From Aquidulcibacter sp. (GTDB taxonomy: Bacteria > Pseudomonadota > Alphaproteobacteria > Caulobacterales > Aquidulcibacteraceae), in NCBI GenBank assembly GCA_027532555.1, contig JAPZTJ010000001.1, forward strand, positions 62,001-126,000: a stretch of DNA of 64,000 nt, read 5' to 3'. Each line of letters starts with the position of its first letter. Position 1 is the first letter of the stretch. The notes under the pieces are model-generated. The model worked only from the letters and a program-made list of their open reading frames with translations, did not search any database and was not told the DNA's origin. Positions 1 to 8,748 of this stretch are shown here, one piece after another. Both the position numbers and the translations under genes were made by a program.

Positions 1-609
1 AATAGGCGCTAGCTCCATGATATAAGTGACTAATTTTGTAAGGGCGTGTGCGGCACCATCCAATACGTCGGCCACCGGCTTTGCAGCTTCTCGGGCACCC
101 AAGACACCAATGCCCAGTAAAATGGCAAACACGATCACGCTCAGCATATCGCCTTCAGCCAAGGCCTTTACTGGATTGGCCGGAATAAACATGGCCAGAA
201 TATCCGAACCCGTCGGCGGTGGCTTTACTGGAGGGGCAGACAATCCCGCCGGGGCCTCAATTCCAGCGCCCGGCTGAAAGAGCATGGCCAAACCAACACC
301 CAAACAAGCAGCCAACAAGCCGGACGGGATATAAAGAGCGGCGATGCGCGCACCGGATTTTCCCAGTCGGCTCAAATCGCCAATCGACACCACCGCTGCG
401 GCCACCGAAACAAATATCAGCGGGACCGAGAGCATCCGGATTAGACGGATAAAGGCATCACCAATCAACTTTAAACCAGCCGACCAAGCCTCACCATCAA
501 TCAGTCCATCCAAAAAGCCATCGGCTCGGATCCCAAAACCTAAAATGACTCCCAAAACCATGCCGACGAGAATGCGCACCCATAAGGGCTGTTGAAACAG
601 AGCGGTCAT
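1..609 (-). CDS. dicarboxylate/amino acid:cation symporter (DAACS/SDF family), partial, 3' end beyond window
   Basis: An open minus-strand frame starts at ATG 609 and runs off position 1, giving the first 203 residues. The translation begins MTALFQQPLWVRILVGMVLG, followed by the family's RLIRMLSVPLIF segment at about residues 55-66 and further hydrophobic helices (AALYIPSGLLAACLGVGLAM; VIVFAILLGIGVLG). This is the N-terminal half of a GltP/DctA-type secondary carrier of the inner membrane that couples proton or sodium entry to dicarboxylate or amino-acid uptake. The substrate-binding hairpins and NMDGT-like motif lie in the missing half, so the substrate cannot be inferred. A Pro-rich loop (about residues 125-135) interrupts the usual spacing. 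It is transcribed away from a second DAACS gene starting at 924; the pair looks paralogous but clearly diverged. Confidence 0.85.
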   Translation of the reverse strand, partial: MTALFQQPLWVRILVGMVLGVILGFGIRADGFLDGLIDGEAWSAGLKLIGDAFIRLIRMLSVPLIFVSVAAAVVSIGDLSRLGKSGARIAALYIPSGLLAACLGVGLAMLFQPGAGIEAPAGLSAPPVKPPPTGSDILAMFIPANPVKALAEGDMLSVIVFAILLGIGVLGAREAAKPVADVLDGAAHALTKLVTYIMELAPI

Positions 610-923
610 AGAGGTCCAAATTGCTGAAGGCCAATGAAAGGCCGGGCTATTGACGATGTTGCACAGCCAGACCCTTAATGGGGTCAATTCATCGTGAGGG
701 CTTTAAGCCAATGCGCATGCGAATTCCCCTTAACCTGTTCATATTAGGCACAATTTATGAGCTCGCTCCGGCAAGACGGCTATTAAAGCTTCACAACAAG
801 TTGAATGAAGCATAAGTTTAGTTCGAAAGTCACACGGGGGTGGACCACAGTCTGTTGGAAACAAGAGGAGGCTTTGAAGCCTCTTGTCCAGTTGTGTGTC
901 CGGATTGGAAGCAGGGCTACCGC
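610..923. promoter_or_regulatory. shared upstream region between two divergent symporter genes
   Basis: A 314-base non-coding gap lies between the divergent starts at 609 (minus) and 924 (plus). Open frames across it lack ribosome-binding sites and resemble no known protein. It must hold the promoters of both symporter genes, but no certain -35/-10 pair can be named. The right part holds an inverted repeat (861-887), listed separately. Confidence 0.5.
861..887 (+). promoter_or_regulatory. inverted repeat / leader hairpin before symporter gene
   Basis: The arms ACAAGAGG and CCTCTTGT flank an inner GCTT-TG-AAGC pairing, giving a strong stem with a small bulge that ends 36 bases before the ATG at 924. 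The stem contains a Shine-Dalgarno-like AGAGGAGG that would be buried when folded. No T-run follows, so it is not a typical terminator. It could be an operator or a leader RNA element; the role is inference. Confidence 0.4.
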
Positions 924-2192
924 ATGAACAAGCATTTCACACTTTTTATTCTCGCCGCCATGATTCTGGGGATCGCGGTCGGTGCCGCTATTTTCGAGTT
1001 TGTTCCCAAAGAAGGACAATTGGTCTGGGCGGACAATTTTAAGATTGTGACCGATATTTTCTTGCGTTTGATCAAGATGATCATCGCACCCTTGGTGTTT
1101 GCGACTTTGGTTGCCGGTATCGCCCATATTGGGGACACTACAACTTTGGGCCGCGTCGGCATCAAAACGATGGCGTGGTTCCTTGCGGCCTCGCTGGTTT
1201 CTTTGACCTTGGGTGCCGTGATTGCCAGCGTCTTGCATCCCGGCGTCGGCCTCAATCTGCCAATGCCGCCGGCCGATGCCGTTAGTGATATCAAGCCTTC
1301 GGCACTGACCTTGAAAGATTTCATCATCCATTTGGTGCCGAAATCCATTGTCGAAGCAATGGCTAACAACGAGATCTTGCAGATCGTGGTGTTCTCGATC
1401 TTCTTCGGTGTCGCCGTGACCGCGATGGGCGAAGAGGGCAAGCCATTGGCTGACCTTGCTGACAAAGTCTCCCACGCCATGTTGAAGCTAACGGGCTATG
1501 TGATGTCGCTTGCGCCGCTAGCGGTTTTTGCCGCGGTTGCTGCCGTGATCGCGACCAAGGGTTTGGCCGTTCTGGGCACTTATGCCTCCTTTATCGGTGG
1601 CTTCTACTTGGCACTGGCGATCTTGTGGGGACTTCTCTTGCTGGCAGGCTTTGTCGTCATTGGTCCTGCGATCGGCAATTTGATCGCCCGCATCCGCGAA
1701 CCCACCTTGCTGGCATTCTCTACCGCCTCGTCTGAGGCCGCTTATCCTAAAACGATGGAGCAGTTAGAGAAGTTTGGCGTGTCGCGCCGCATCGCCAGTT
1801 TCGTGCTGCCCTTGGGCTATTCGTTCAATCTCGACGGCTCGATGATGTATTGCACCTTCGCGACGCTGTTTATCGCCCAAGCCTATGGCATTGTGCTGAC
1901 CGTACCGCAAATCGCGACCATGTTGCTTTTGTTGATGGTGACCTCCAAGGGCATGGCCGGCGTGCCACGCGCCTCACTCGTGGTGATCGCGGCAACACTG
2001 TCCTTCTTCAAAATTCCTGAAGCCGGAATTTTGCTGATCCTAGCCGTAGATCACTTCTTGGACATGGGCCGTTCCGCCACCAACGTGATCGGCAACTCCA
2101 TTGCCACAGCTGTTGTGGCTAAGTGGGAAGGCGATCTGACCGATGATGAGCTGTTGGCCGACCAAAAGGCCGGGATTAAAAACCAAAGCTAA
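924..2192 (+). CDS. dicarboxylate/amino acid:cation symporter (DAACS/SDF family)
   Basis: A 422-residue inner-membrane carrier of the GltP/DctA type that takes up C4-dicarboxylates or acidic amino acids with protons or sodium. Family marks, in order: FLRLIKMIIAPLVF near residue 50, the serine-rich re-entrant loop FSTASSEAAYP, the NLDGSMMY element (equivalent of NMDGT), and DHFLDMGRSATNVIGN with the Asp, Arg and Asn that bind substrate carboxylates. All are present, so the protein looks functional. ATG 924 was chosen over an upstream GTG at 840 because the extra 28 residues are polar and non-conserved and the first helix starts right after this Met. Its end lies 16 bases from the rph stop (convergent). 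Confidence 0.9.
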   Translation: MNKHFTLFILAAMILGIAVGAAIFEFVPKEGQLVWADNFKIVTDIFLRLIKMIIAPLVFATLVAGIAHIGDTTTLGRVGIKTMAWFLAASLVSLTLGAVIASVLHPGVGLNLPMPPADAVSDIKPSALTLKDFIIHLVPKSIVEAMANNEILQIVVFSIFFGVAVTAMGEEGKPLADLADKVSHAMLKLTGYVMSLAPLAVFAAVAAVIATKGLAVLGTYASFIGGFYLALAILWGLLLLAGFVVIGPAIGNLIARIREPTLLAFSTASSEAAYPKTMEQLEKFGVSRRIASFVLPLGYSFNLDGSMMYCTFATLFIAQAYGIVLTVPQIATMLLLLMVTSKGMAGVPRASLVVIAATLSFFKIPEAGILLILAVDHFLDMGRSATNVIGNSIATAVVAKWEGDLTDDELLADQKAGIKNQS

Positions 2193-2208
2193 GCCTTAGT
2201 GAGCCGCT

Positions 2209-2928
2209 TTAGAGGCCCAGTGCTTGTCGCTGGGCCTCAAACAAATCCTCGCAGCCGGACTTTGCGAGCGAAAGAAGCGCGTTTAGCTCAGCTTCCGTAA
2301 ATGGCCGTTCTTCACCGGTCGCTTGAACTTCGACAAGGCCAAGACCTTCGGCCAGAACAAAGTTCGCATCAGCCTCAGCATTTGAATCCTCTGGATAATC
2401 CAGATCAAGAACGGGCACGCCCTGATAAATGCCGCAGGATACGGCAGCCACTTGCGCGCGGATCGGCTCTTCCGTGATCAGTCCCTCTGTCTTCAGATAA
2501 AGGCACGCTTGCTTCAATGCGACCCAAGCGCCCGTCAGCGCCGCCGTGCGTGTGCCACCATCAGCCTGAATCACATCGCAGTCAATGGTGATTTGACGCT
2601 CACCCAAGGCGACGAGATCGACCACAGAACGAAGACCACGGCCGATCAGACGCTGGATCTCCTGCGTGCGGCCAGACTGTTTACCTGAAGCAGCTTCGCG
2701 ACGGCCACGTGTGTGTGTCGCACGTGGCAGCATGCCATATTCAGCCGTCACCCAGCCGCGCTTTTGCCCGCGCAGCCATCCAGGTAAACTTTCTTCCAAA
2801 GAAGCCGTGACCAACACATGCGTGTTGCCAAATTTTGCAAGGCACGAGCCCTCGGCATAACGGGACACACCGGCTTCAAGGCTCAACGGGCGCAATTGGT
2901 CGGCCATGCGGCCAGAAGGTCGGATCAT
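2209..2928 (-). CDS. rph: ribonuclease PH
   Basis: A 239-residue phosphorolytic 3'-5' exoribonuclease that trims the 3' ends of tRNA precursors. The opening follows the family pattern (R-P-x-G-R then DQLRP), with [17 protein letters not shown] near residue 60 and the phosphate-binding basic segment, [19 protein letters not shown], and [18 protein letters not shown], which carries the conserved acidic residues. Length is normal. The ATG overlaps the rimM stop (ATGA), so translation is probably coupled. It is the last gene of a clpP-like, rimM, rph unit. In many alphaproteobacteria rph sits beside hrcA; here it does not. Confidence 0.95.
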   Translation of the reverse strand: MIRPSGRMADQLRPLSLEAGVSRYAEGSCLAKFGNTHVLVTASLEESLPGWLRGQKRGWVTAEYGMLPRATHTRGRREAASGKQSGRTQEIQRLIGRGLRSVVDLVALGERQITIDCDVIQADGGTRTAALTGAWVALKQACLYLKTEGLITEEPIRAQVAAVSCGIYQGVPVLDLDYPEDSNAEADANFVLAEGLGLVEVQATGEERPFTEAELNALLSLAKSGCEDLFEAQRQALGL

Positions 2929-3557
2929 GTAGTAGGGCCTTTCGGTGGTTTTTTCGACGATTTTCGTTGAGCAGGGGGCGGGGGAGCCTCTTCAGGAATT
3001 TCCCCGACCAAGGGGATCAGGCCAAGCGGGACCTCGCCAATCAGCTTCCTTCCCGGCAAATCGACAATCGGGACCAAGGCCTTTGTGAAGGGCAAGAACC
3101 AACTGCCCTTGGCACCTGGCGTCGCCTCGATCTCAAGAAGATCTTGTGGGCCGGGGATCACTGCGCGAACGCGGCCCAAATCTGCCCCATCCAAAGCCTC
3201 CAGCCGCAACCCAATCAGATCGACATGGTAGAACTCGTCTTCGTCGACTTCAGGAAGTCGATCCCGGGGCACGAATAACTTGGTATTGCGCATAGCCATC
3301 GCCGCTTCCCGCGTTGGCACTTCCTTCGCCGTCACCACAATGCCATCCTTAATCGGCCGCCACGACTGGATAGACAAAATGATTTGCCCCTCTTCATTAC
3401 AAAAAGGGGCATAATCCACAATCGCTTCTGGGTCTGCGGTAAAGCTGCGCAGGCGTATCTCACCGCGCACCCCAAAGGCACCGGCGATAGCACCCACCAA
3501 TAGGTAAGACTTAGCCAATATCGGTGCGCTTGGTGACAATCTTGCCGACGAGGCCAT
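2925..3557 (-). CDS. rimM: 16S rRNA processing protein RimM
   Basis: A 210-residue 30S assembly factor that binds ribosomal protein S19 and helps mature the 16S 3' domain. The N-terminal RimM fold shows [20 protein letters not shown] and the PRC-barrel half shows [15 protein letters not shown] and [20 protein letters not shown] basic, Pro-rich tail of about 30 residues ([15 protein letters not shown]) is an extra. Start choice is uncertain: ATG 3557 gives about 16 residues before the conserved region and overlaps the upstream clpP-like gene by 47 bases, while TTG 3518 would begin just before the conserved segment with an 8-base overlap. Either way it is translationally linked to the clpP-like gene and to rph. 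Confidence 0.92.
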   Translation of the reverse strand: MASSARLSPSAPILAKSYLLVGAIAGAFGVRGEIRLRSFTADPEAIVDYAPFCNEEGQIILSIQSWRPIKDGIVVTAKEVPTREAAMAMRNTKLFVPRDRLPEVDEDEFYHVDLIGLRLEALDGADLGRVRAVIPGPQDLLEIEATPGAKGSWFLPFTKALVPIVDLPGRKLIGEVPLGLIPLVGEIPEEAPPPPAQRKSSKKPPKGPTT

Positions 3558-4101
3558 AGGCAACAGCTTCTTCGGCGCTCATCCAATAATCGCGATCAGT
3601 ATCGGCTTTGATCTTTTCGATTGGCTGACCGGTTGCATCCGCAAAGATGGCGTTCAAACGTTCGCGCATACGGATGATTTCACGGGCCTGGATCTCAATG
3701 TCCGAAACCATGCCACCAACGCCACCGCGTGGTTCGTGCAGCAAAAAGCGGGTATTGGGCAAGCAGAAGCGACGCTCACGCTCTGCGGCGGCATAAATCA
3801 ATGCACCAGCCGACGCGACCCAACCTGAGCCCAATACGTTCACAGGCGCCGACACAAACTTGATCATATCATGGATCATGTCGCCGCTTTCCACATGACC
3901 GCCTGGTGAAGAGATGATCAGAAGGATTGGCTGATCGGAATCGCCCGAGAGCGCCAGCAGGCGTTCGCAAACCCGCTGAGCCAGTTTATCATCAACGCCA
4001 CCGGTAAGTAGAATGGTGCGGCTGTCGAAGAGCGCCTTTTCTACAATGGCTGGGGCTGGATTTCCCGCTTTGCTTTCGTCTTCTTCGTCCATGCGAAACA
4101 T
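3511..4101 (-). CDS. ClpP-like ATP-dependent protease proteolytic subunit
   Basis: A 196-residue ClpP-family serine peptidase. The catalytic Ser sits in GWVASAGALIYAAAE, the His in RFLLHEPRGG and the Asp in the [19 protein letters not shown] segment, so the triad appears intact. ISSPGGHVESGDMIHDMI matches the handle and oxyanion region. The divergent N-terminus suggests a second ClpP rather than the housekeeping copy that usually sits with tig/clpX. The start at 4101 is supported by GAGGAG eight bases upstream; a longer frame to 4254 has no ribosome-binding site. It heads an operon with rimM and rph and starts divergently from the gene at 4288. Whether it works with ClpX or ClpA is not visible. 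Confidence 0.85.
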   Translation of the reverse strand: MFRMDEEDESKAGNPAPAIVEKALFDSRTILLTGGVDDKLAQRVCERLLALSGDSDQPILLIISSPGGHVESGDMIHDMIKFVSAPVNVLGSGWVASAGALIYAAAERERRFCLPNTRFLLHEPRGGVGGMVSDIEIQAREIIRMRERLNAIFADATGQPIEKIKADTDRDYWMSAEEAVAYGLVGKIVTKRTDIG

Positions 4102-4287
4102 GCTTATAGGCTCCTCGTTCACTCGCTCTTTCCGACACGCTTTTGTTGATTTGGTCAACCTAGCGGCAGCCACAGCGCTGTTATCGTCTGCTCTAAGTGG
4201 TAAAGCCTGATGGAATATGAAAGAGCGTGCAATGTACTTGACGCACCTAGGCAAAGGTGAAACCCAAAGACGTAGGAGTATCTAGCC

Positions 4288-5160
4288 ATGAACCTGACCC
4301 GCCCTGAAGGCCCCGACGCCACCGTAACTTTGTCTCGACGTGGCCTGACCGGCGCGATGGGCTTTGCAGGTTTTGCCGCGGCCATTCGTCCGGTCCATGC
4401 AGCCGCCATAACGACGCCTTCAGACGGCCTCATATCAGAGATGATCACCTTTCCTTCAAAGGGATTCGATTTGCCGGCCTTTGTCGCCCGTCCGCTGGCG
4501 AGGGGGCGGAAGCCTGTCGTGATTGTGGTTAGCGAAATTTTTGGCCTGCATGAATATATTCGCGATGTGTGCCGCCGCTTTGCCCGTCTAGGCTATGTTG
4601 CTATCGCGCCATCCTTCTTTGCCCGTGCAGGTGATCCAGCTCCCCTGACTGACTTTACCAAGATCATGCCGATCGTGAATGCCGCCAATAATGCCCAGGT
4701 CATGGGCGATATCGAGGCCACCATCGCGTGGTTGGACCAGCAGAAATTCGTCAAAAGTGATGCCATTGGCATCACGGGCTTTTGCTGGGGTGGGGCCGTC
4801 GTCTGGATGGCCAGCGCCCTGACCCCCCGGATCAAAGCGGGTGTCGCTTGGTACGGTCGCTTAACGCCACGCGACGGCTCGACCGATCCGCGCAAATGGC
4901 CACTGGATGTTGCGGGCGAGTTGAAGAGCCCGGTTCTTGGCCTTTATGCCGAAAATGATGGTGGTATTCCGCTCAGCAGCGTGGAAGCGATGAAGGCGGC
5001 CTTAGACAAGGCCGGCAATCGTCAAAGCCGCTTCATTGTCTATCCCGGCACCCAACATGGCTTCCATGCGGATTACCGGCCGCAGTATCAGGAAACCGCG
5101 GCCAAGCAGGGCTGGGATGAGTTGCTCGCCTGGTTTGCCGCCAATGGCGTAAAGCCCTAA
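4288..5160 (+). CDS. dienelactone hydrolase family protein, Tat-exported
   Basis: A 290-residue alpha/beta hydrolase of the dienelactone hydrolase type. A twin-arginine signal (LSRRGLTGAMGFAGFAAA) ends near residue 38, so it is probably exported folded to the periplasm. The family nucleophile Cys is in GFCWGGAVV, the Asp in AENDGGIP and the His in TQHGFHADYRP, so the Cys-Asp-His triad is complete. VVSEIFGLHEYIRDVCRRFA is the typical N-terminal motif. The start has a TAGGAG box seven to eight bases before ATG 4288. No ring-cleavage genes are nearby, so a role in aromatic catabolism is not supported; a general carboxylesterase role is as likely. Confidence 0.88.
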   Translation: MNLTRPEGPDATVTLSRRGLTGAMGFAGFAAAIRPVHAAAITTPSDGLISEMITFPSKGFDLPAFVARPLARGRKPVVIVVSEIFGLHEYIRDVCRRFARLGYVAIAPSFFARAGDPAPLTDFTKIMPIVNAANNAQVMGDIEATIAWLDQQKFVKSDAIGITGFCWGGAVVWMASALTPRIKAGVAWYGRLTPRDGSTDPRKWPLDVAGELKSPVLGLYAENDGGIPLSSVEAMKAALDKAGNRQSRFIVYPGTQHGFHADYRPQYQETAAKQGWDELLAWFAANGVKP

Positions 5161-6779
5161 GCCCAAATTTGAGTAGACCAAGCGCCCATCAGAGTTGTGG
5201 TGGCCGCGCCAGAACGATGCAGGCAAGTCAGCCCAGACAGAAGTTGTGTGACGGCCACTGGCAACGCACACGCCTTACTACCCAAATTGACACAAACCAA
5301 ACCGCGAGCGCCGCGTCGATAAACGAACAAGCTCTCGTGCGCTGGTAACAAATCCTCATAGGCCCCAAATACCCAAGTCTCAGGATCTTTAGACCGTAGC
5401 TCCAATAAAGCCCGATAAAAGGCCCAAACTGAATGGCTGTCGACGTGCTGGCTGGCCAAGTCCACGCCTCCGAGATTGGGTGTTGGCTTCAGCCAAGGTG
5501 TTCCCAAGCTAAACCCACCTTCAGGCGTCCAAGGATAGGGTGTGCGGGCATGATCACGCGTCATGGCGACAGCCTTGGCTAAAGCTTCTGCTTCTGTATG
5601 CCCCTTTAACCGGGCGAGGCGATAAGTCGTTTTCGCCCAAACATCATCCAATTCTTCAACCGCTGTGATGGTGGTGTCACCCAGCCCTAATTCGTCACCC
5701 TGGTAGATAAAAGGCGTGGCGCGTTGCAGCAGATAGGTTGCGGCTAACGCCTTAGCGACCAGACTAGGGTCCGCATTCGCATCGCCAAAACGAGCGATCA
5801 AGCGCCGGAGGTCATGATTGCCAACCACGCAGGAATTCCAGCCATTTGACCCAATGCCCTTATCCCACCGATCAAAGACCGACTTGAACCAAACCCGGTC
5901 CCAGTCCCTGTCCTGTCGCGAGCCAGTATGATCCACAAAATCAAAATGATAGATCATATGCAACATAGGGTCAGCTGGATTAACGATGGCCGCAGCGCGC
6001 TCTGGATTGAGGCCCGGACCCTCGCCAATCGCCACGCAATCATAAAGGTCAAACACCTCTCGCCGCATGTCACGCAGCCATTCGTGCAAGCGTGGCCCGC
6101 CTGCCAACATATCGTAAAGCGGCATGGGCCTGGGATCTGGCGCATCGGGTAGGCCTGGTGGCTTTGATATGACCGTCACCACGTCAAGGCGGAAACCACT
6201 GACGCCCTTGTCCAACCAGAACCGCATCGCGCCATAGATTTCCTCGCGAACAGCAGGGTTTTCCCAGTTCAGGTCCGCCTGGGTCTTATCAAACAGATGG
6301 AGATAACACCCGTCATCGCCATCAGGCTTTGACCAAGCGGGGCCACCGAATATGGATTGCCAATTATTGGGTTCATCCCGCCAAATGTAATAGTCGCGGT
6401 ATGGTCCGGATGGATCGGACAGGGCCGCTTGAAACCAGGGGTGATCAATCGAGGTGTGATTAAGCGCAATGTCGAGCACGATCTTGAGGTCTAAGCGCTT
6501 GGCTTCAGCCAGCAACGCTTCAAAATCCGCTAGGGTGCCAAACAAGGGGTCAATCTCGCGATAGCCTGACATATCGTAGCCATTATCAACCATAGGCGAG
6601 CGGAAAACAGGTGACATCCAGACAATGCCGGCACCTAAGGCTTTGATCGCGCTTAGACCCTGCGTAATCCCGGCCAAATCGCCCATTCCGTCGCCATTGG
6701 CATCGCAATAGGAGCGCGGATAAATTTGGTAGACAGAGCGGGTCTTCCACCAAGTCTCGTCGGGCTTATGGCCGCTCAT
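5157..6779 (-). CDS. GH13 alpha-glucosidase (oligo-1,6-glucosidase / MalL type)
   Basis: A 540-residue alpha-amylase-superfamily enzyme that probably cleaves alpha-glucosidic bonds of short sugars such as maltose, isomaltose or trehalose-like substrates. The N-terminus (WWKTRSVYQIYPRSYCDANG) is typical of GH13 alpha-glucosidases. Conserved regions are DIALNHTS, GFRLDVV (nucleophile Asp), AIGEGPG (acid/base Glu) and VVGNHDLRR (transition-state Asp). No signal peptide was seen, so it should be cytoplasmic. Its ATG directly follows the smr stop, so it is the last gene of the timA-mltA-smr unit. No sugar transporter or regulator is adjacent. It overlaps the hydrolase gene at 4288-5160 by four bases, tail to tail. 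Confidence 0.9.
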   Translation of the reverse strand: MSGHKPDETWWKTRSVYQIYPRSYCDANGDGMGDLAGITQGLSAIKALGAGIVWMSPVFRSPMVDNGYDMSGYREIDPLFGTLADFEALLAEAKRLDLKIVLDIALNHTSIDHPWFQAALSDPSGPYRDYYIWRDEPNNWQSIFGGPAWSKPDGDDGCYLHLFDKTQADLNWENPAVREEIYGAMRFWLDKGVSGFRLDVVTVISKPPGLPDAPDPRPMPLYDMLAGGPRLHEWLRDMRREVFDLYDCVAIGEGPGLNPERAAAIVNPADPMLHMIYHFDFVDHTGSRQDRDWDRVWFKSVFDRWDKGIGSNGWNSCVVGNHDLRRLIARFGDANADPSLVAKALAATYLLQRATPFIYQGDELGLGDTTITAVEELDDVWAKTTYRLARLKGHTEAEALAKAVAMTRDHARTPYPWTPEGGFSLGTPWLKPTPNLGGVDLASQHVDSHSVWAFYRALLELRSKDPETWVFGAYEDLLPAHESLFVYRRGARGLVCVNLGSKACALPVAVTQLLSGLTCLHRSGAATTTLMGAWSTQIWA

Positions 6780-7385
6780 TTAAGTATCCTTCAGCGCCTT
6801 CAACAGAACATAATAGGCCCCGCTTCCTCCGTGGCGAGGGTGGGCAGAGGCATATCCCGATACATGTTCACGGATTCCCGGCCCACTCAACCATTCGGGC
6901 AGGCGACGACGGATAACGCCGGGTTGAGGGGTCAAATAATCTTCACCGACTTCGATGGCACGACCCTTGCCAGTAACAACCAATACACACCGCGCGCCGC
7001 TTCCGCGCATCCGCACCAAAAAGCCAGCGAGGGCTGTTTGTGCCTCTACTTGTCGATAGCCATGTAGATCAATCGAGCCATCGATATCCAGCTTCCCACG
7101 TCGCACTTTTTTGTGCCCTGAGGCGTCCGAAACCAACGACGCCGGTCTCACTTCAGCCTTTGGAGCGGGTGGCGCAGGAACGTATCGTGCAGCCTTGGCC
7201 CGCTTGAGTGCTAGGTGGGGCAGTTCTGGGGCGGGCTTTTTCGCTATTTCCGGGACAGGAGCAGGGGTCGGCGCAGCATCCTCGAGCGCTAATTTGGGCT
7301 TTTGGTGACCATAGATACGAACTGTCCGGGCAACCCGGTGCCACAGCTTAGCTTCATCCGGCATCAAATCCCGACGCCGGCTCAT
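6780..7385 (-). CDS. Smr/MutS2-domain protein
   Basis: A 201-residue protein with a C-terminal Smr domain (about residues 105-200): IDLHGYRQVEAQTALAGFL, VLVVTGKG and ASAHPRHGGSGAYYVLLK. Smr domains act as nucleic-acid nickases in several families. The first 100 residues are basic and Ala/Pro rich, with MPDEAKLWHRVARTV, a conserved opening of small alphaproteobacterial Smr proteins. ATG 7385 was chosen because it lies three bases after the mltA stop and the longer frame lies inside mltA. It sits between mltA and the GH13 gene. Its physiological role is unknown. Confidence 0.88.
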   Translation of the reverse strand: MSRRRDLMPDEAKLWHRVARTVRIYGHQKPKLALEDAAPTPAPVPEIAKKPAPELPHLALKRAKAARYVPAPPAPKAEVRPASLVSDASGHKKVRRGKLDIDGSIDLHGYRQVEAQTALAGFLVRMRGSGARCVLVVTGKGRAIEVGEDYLTPQPGVIRRRLPEWLSGPGIREHVSGYASAHPRHGGSGAYYVLLKALKDT

Positions 7386-7387
7386 CC

Positions 7388-8746
7388 TTAACGGACCGAA
7401 GCGGCGGCGGTGGGGGTTAGGCCTTTTGGCAAAAGAACCCAAAACCGCACGTCATGGTTGATCCGCCCCGCCCGCAAACCTGCCTCTGGCCCTGTGCCCC
7501 AGTAAAGATCACCCCGAATTGGGCCGCGGATCGCACCGCCAGTGTCTTGAGCCACTGCCAAGCGCCGCAGACTAACATCGGCTGAAAGCGCGACACGCGG
7601 CGCATCCGCTGCCAAAAAGATGGGCACGCCATAGGCATGATAACTTGTATCCACCGCAAGTGAGCCATTGGCTTCAAGTGCAGCTTGTTGACCTCCCTTA
7701 GGGCCCGCAATTGGATCCTTAATCGGTTCAAGCCGGAAAAAGACTGTGCGTGGGTTAGCATTCAAGACCTCGCGGGCCTCGCTGGGTGAGGCGGTCTTGA
7801 ACCAAGTCTTGATCGCATCCATGGAGGCACCATTGACAGGCAACGCCCCACGGCGGATCAATTCTTGCGCGTTTGAGCCAAAACGATGCCCGTTGTGCGC
7901 CGCAAATGCAGCGCGAACCTGGCTGCCATCATCAAATTGCAAGCGGCCAGAGCCTTGAACCTGCAGCGATAAAACTTCAGCCGGCTCACCCCACGCCAAG
8001 ACTGGCGCTGTGGATTGCGATATCTGGGCACGCGACCAATATGGCACGACTTTCCCCCGATCCATCCGAGCAACGATGGAGCGATTGCGCAAAGTGGGGT
8101 CGAACTGGCCAAGATCAATCTCAAATAAATCGGCAGGTCTGCTTTGGATTGGCTCCGAGTAAACAGGTGTCTTAACCCGAGACGCGACCATGACCGGCTC
8201 ATAATACCCTGTCAGTCGACCGACCTCGGTCGCCTCGGTTGCGACGCGCCAAGCCTGAAACTGGCTCTCCCAAAAGGTGCGGTCTTCAAGGCTTGGGTCG
8301 TTCGCCAAAGCGCAAACGCGCGCCCAATCGCCAACGCGGCCCGAATAGGTTGCTACTGCCGACAACAGCTGATCTTTGGGTCTGGCTTGAGAAATGGCAC
8401 ACGAACGAACAAGCGCGCGACGGGCAGCCCCCACATCCGTCTCTGCCCAATTAGGCAAACTCTCAAACGCCGCGGAACTAAACTGCAGCGGCACAATATC
8501 TATCGGTGCCGGAGGCGCAGCCGAGACCGTGGGCGGCGCAACAGCTGGACGCAGCGGGGTAATTGGCGCTGCAACAGCGGGTGCCGGGGTCGGCACAGGC
8601 GTTACGACAGGTGTCGGTGCCGGTTGCGGCACTGGCGCGGGTGCCGGTGTGGGTGTCGGTGTGGGTGTCGGTGCCACCGTGGCACAAGCCGAGAGTAAGA
8701 CCGACATCACGCATGATGTGGTCAACAAAGAATACATGCGGCGCAT
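7388..8746 (-). CDS. mltA: membrane-bound lytic murein transglycosylase A, lipoprotein
   Basis: A 452-residue peptidoglycan-cleaving enzyme producing 1,6-anhydro-muropeptides. The N-terminus carries a lipoprotein signal with lipobox LSAC near residue 20, followed by a Pro/Thr/Ala-rich linker (about residues 24-75) that lets the catalytic part reach the murein. The MltA domain shows LTGYYEPVM, and the C-terminal 3D domain shows AVAQDTGGAIRGPIRGDLYW and RINHDVRFWVLLPKG, with the conserved aspartates. It follows the Tim44-like gene by two bases and precedes smr. Confidence 0.93.
   Translation of the reverse strand: MRRMYSLLTTSCVMSVLLSACATVAPTPTPTPTPAPAPVPQPAPTPVVTPVPTPAPAVAAPITPLRPAVAPPTVSAAPPAPIDIVPLQFSSAAFESLPNWAETDVGAARRALVRSCAISQARPKDQLLSAVATYSGRVGDWARVCALANDPSLEDRTFWESQFQAWRVATEATEVGRLTGYYEPVMVASRVKTPVYSEPIQSRPADLFEIDLGQFDPTLRNRSIVARMDRGKVVPYWSRAQISQSTAPVLAWGEPAEVLSLQVQGSGRLQFDDGSQVRAAFAAHNGHRFGSNAQELIRRGALPVNGASMDAIKTWFKTASPSEAREVLNANPRTVFFRLEPIKDPIAGPKGGQQAALEANGSLAVDTSYHAYGVPIFLAADAPRVALSADVSLRRLAVAQDTGGAIRGPIRGDLYWGTGPEAGLRAGRINHDVRFWVLLPKGLTPTAAASVR
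8580..8676. repeat. short-period GT-rich repeat coding for a Pro/Thr/Ala linker
   Basis: Inside mltA the bases form an imperfect tandem pattern (units like GGTGTC / GGTGTG / GGTGCC) coding a chain of Thr-Pro, Ala-Pro and Val-Pro pairs directly behind the lipobox. Such tracts can change length by slippage; the linker length would change by two residues per six-base unit without breaking the frame. Confidence 0.6.
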
Positions 8747-8748
8747 GA

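Noticed and set aside
783-1480. Long minus-strand frames opposite the symporter gene
   Set aside because: They mirror a clear transporter, have no binding site and read as low-complexity polar sequence; antisense shadows.
8144-8698. Plus-strand frame of 184 codons opposite mltA
   Set aside because: Cys/Arg/Gly repeats arise from the antisense of the Pro/Thr linker; not a protein.
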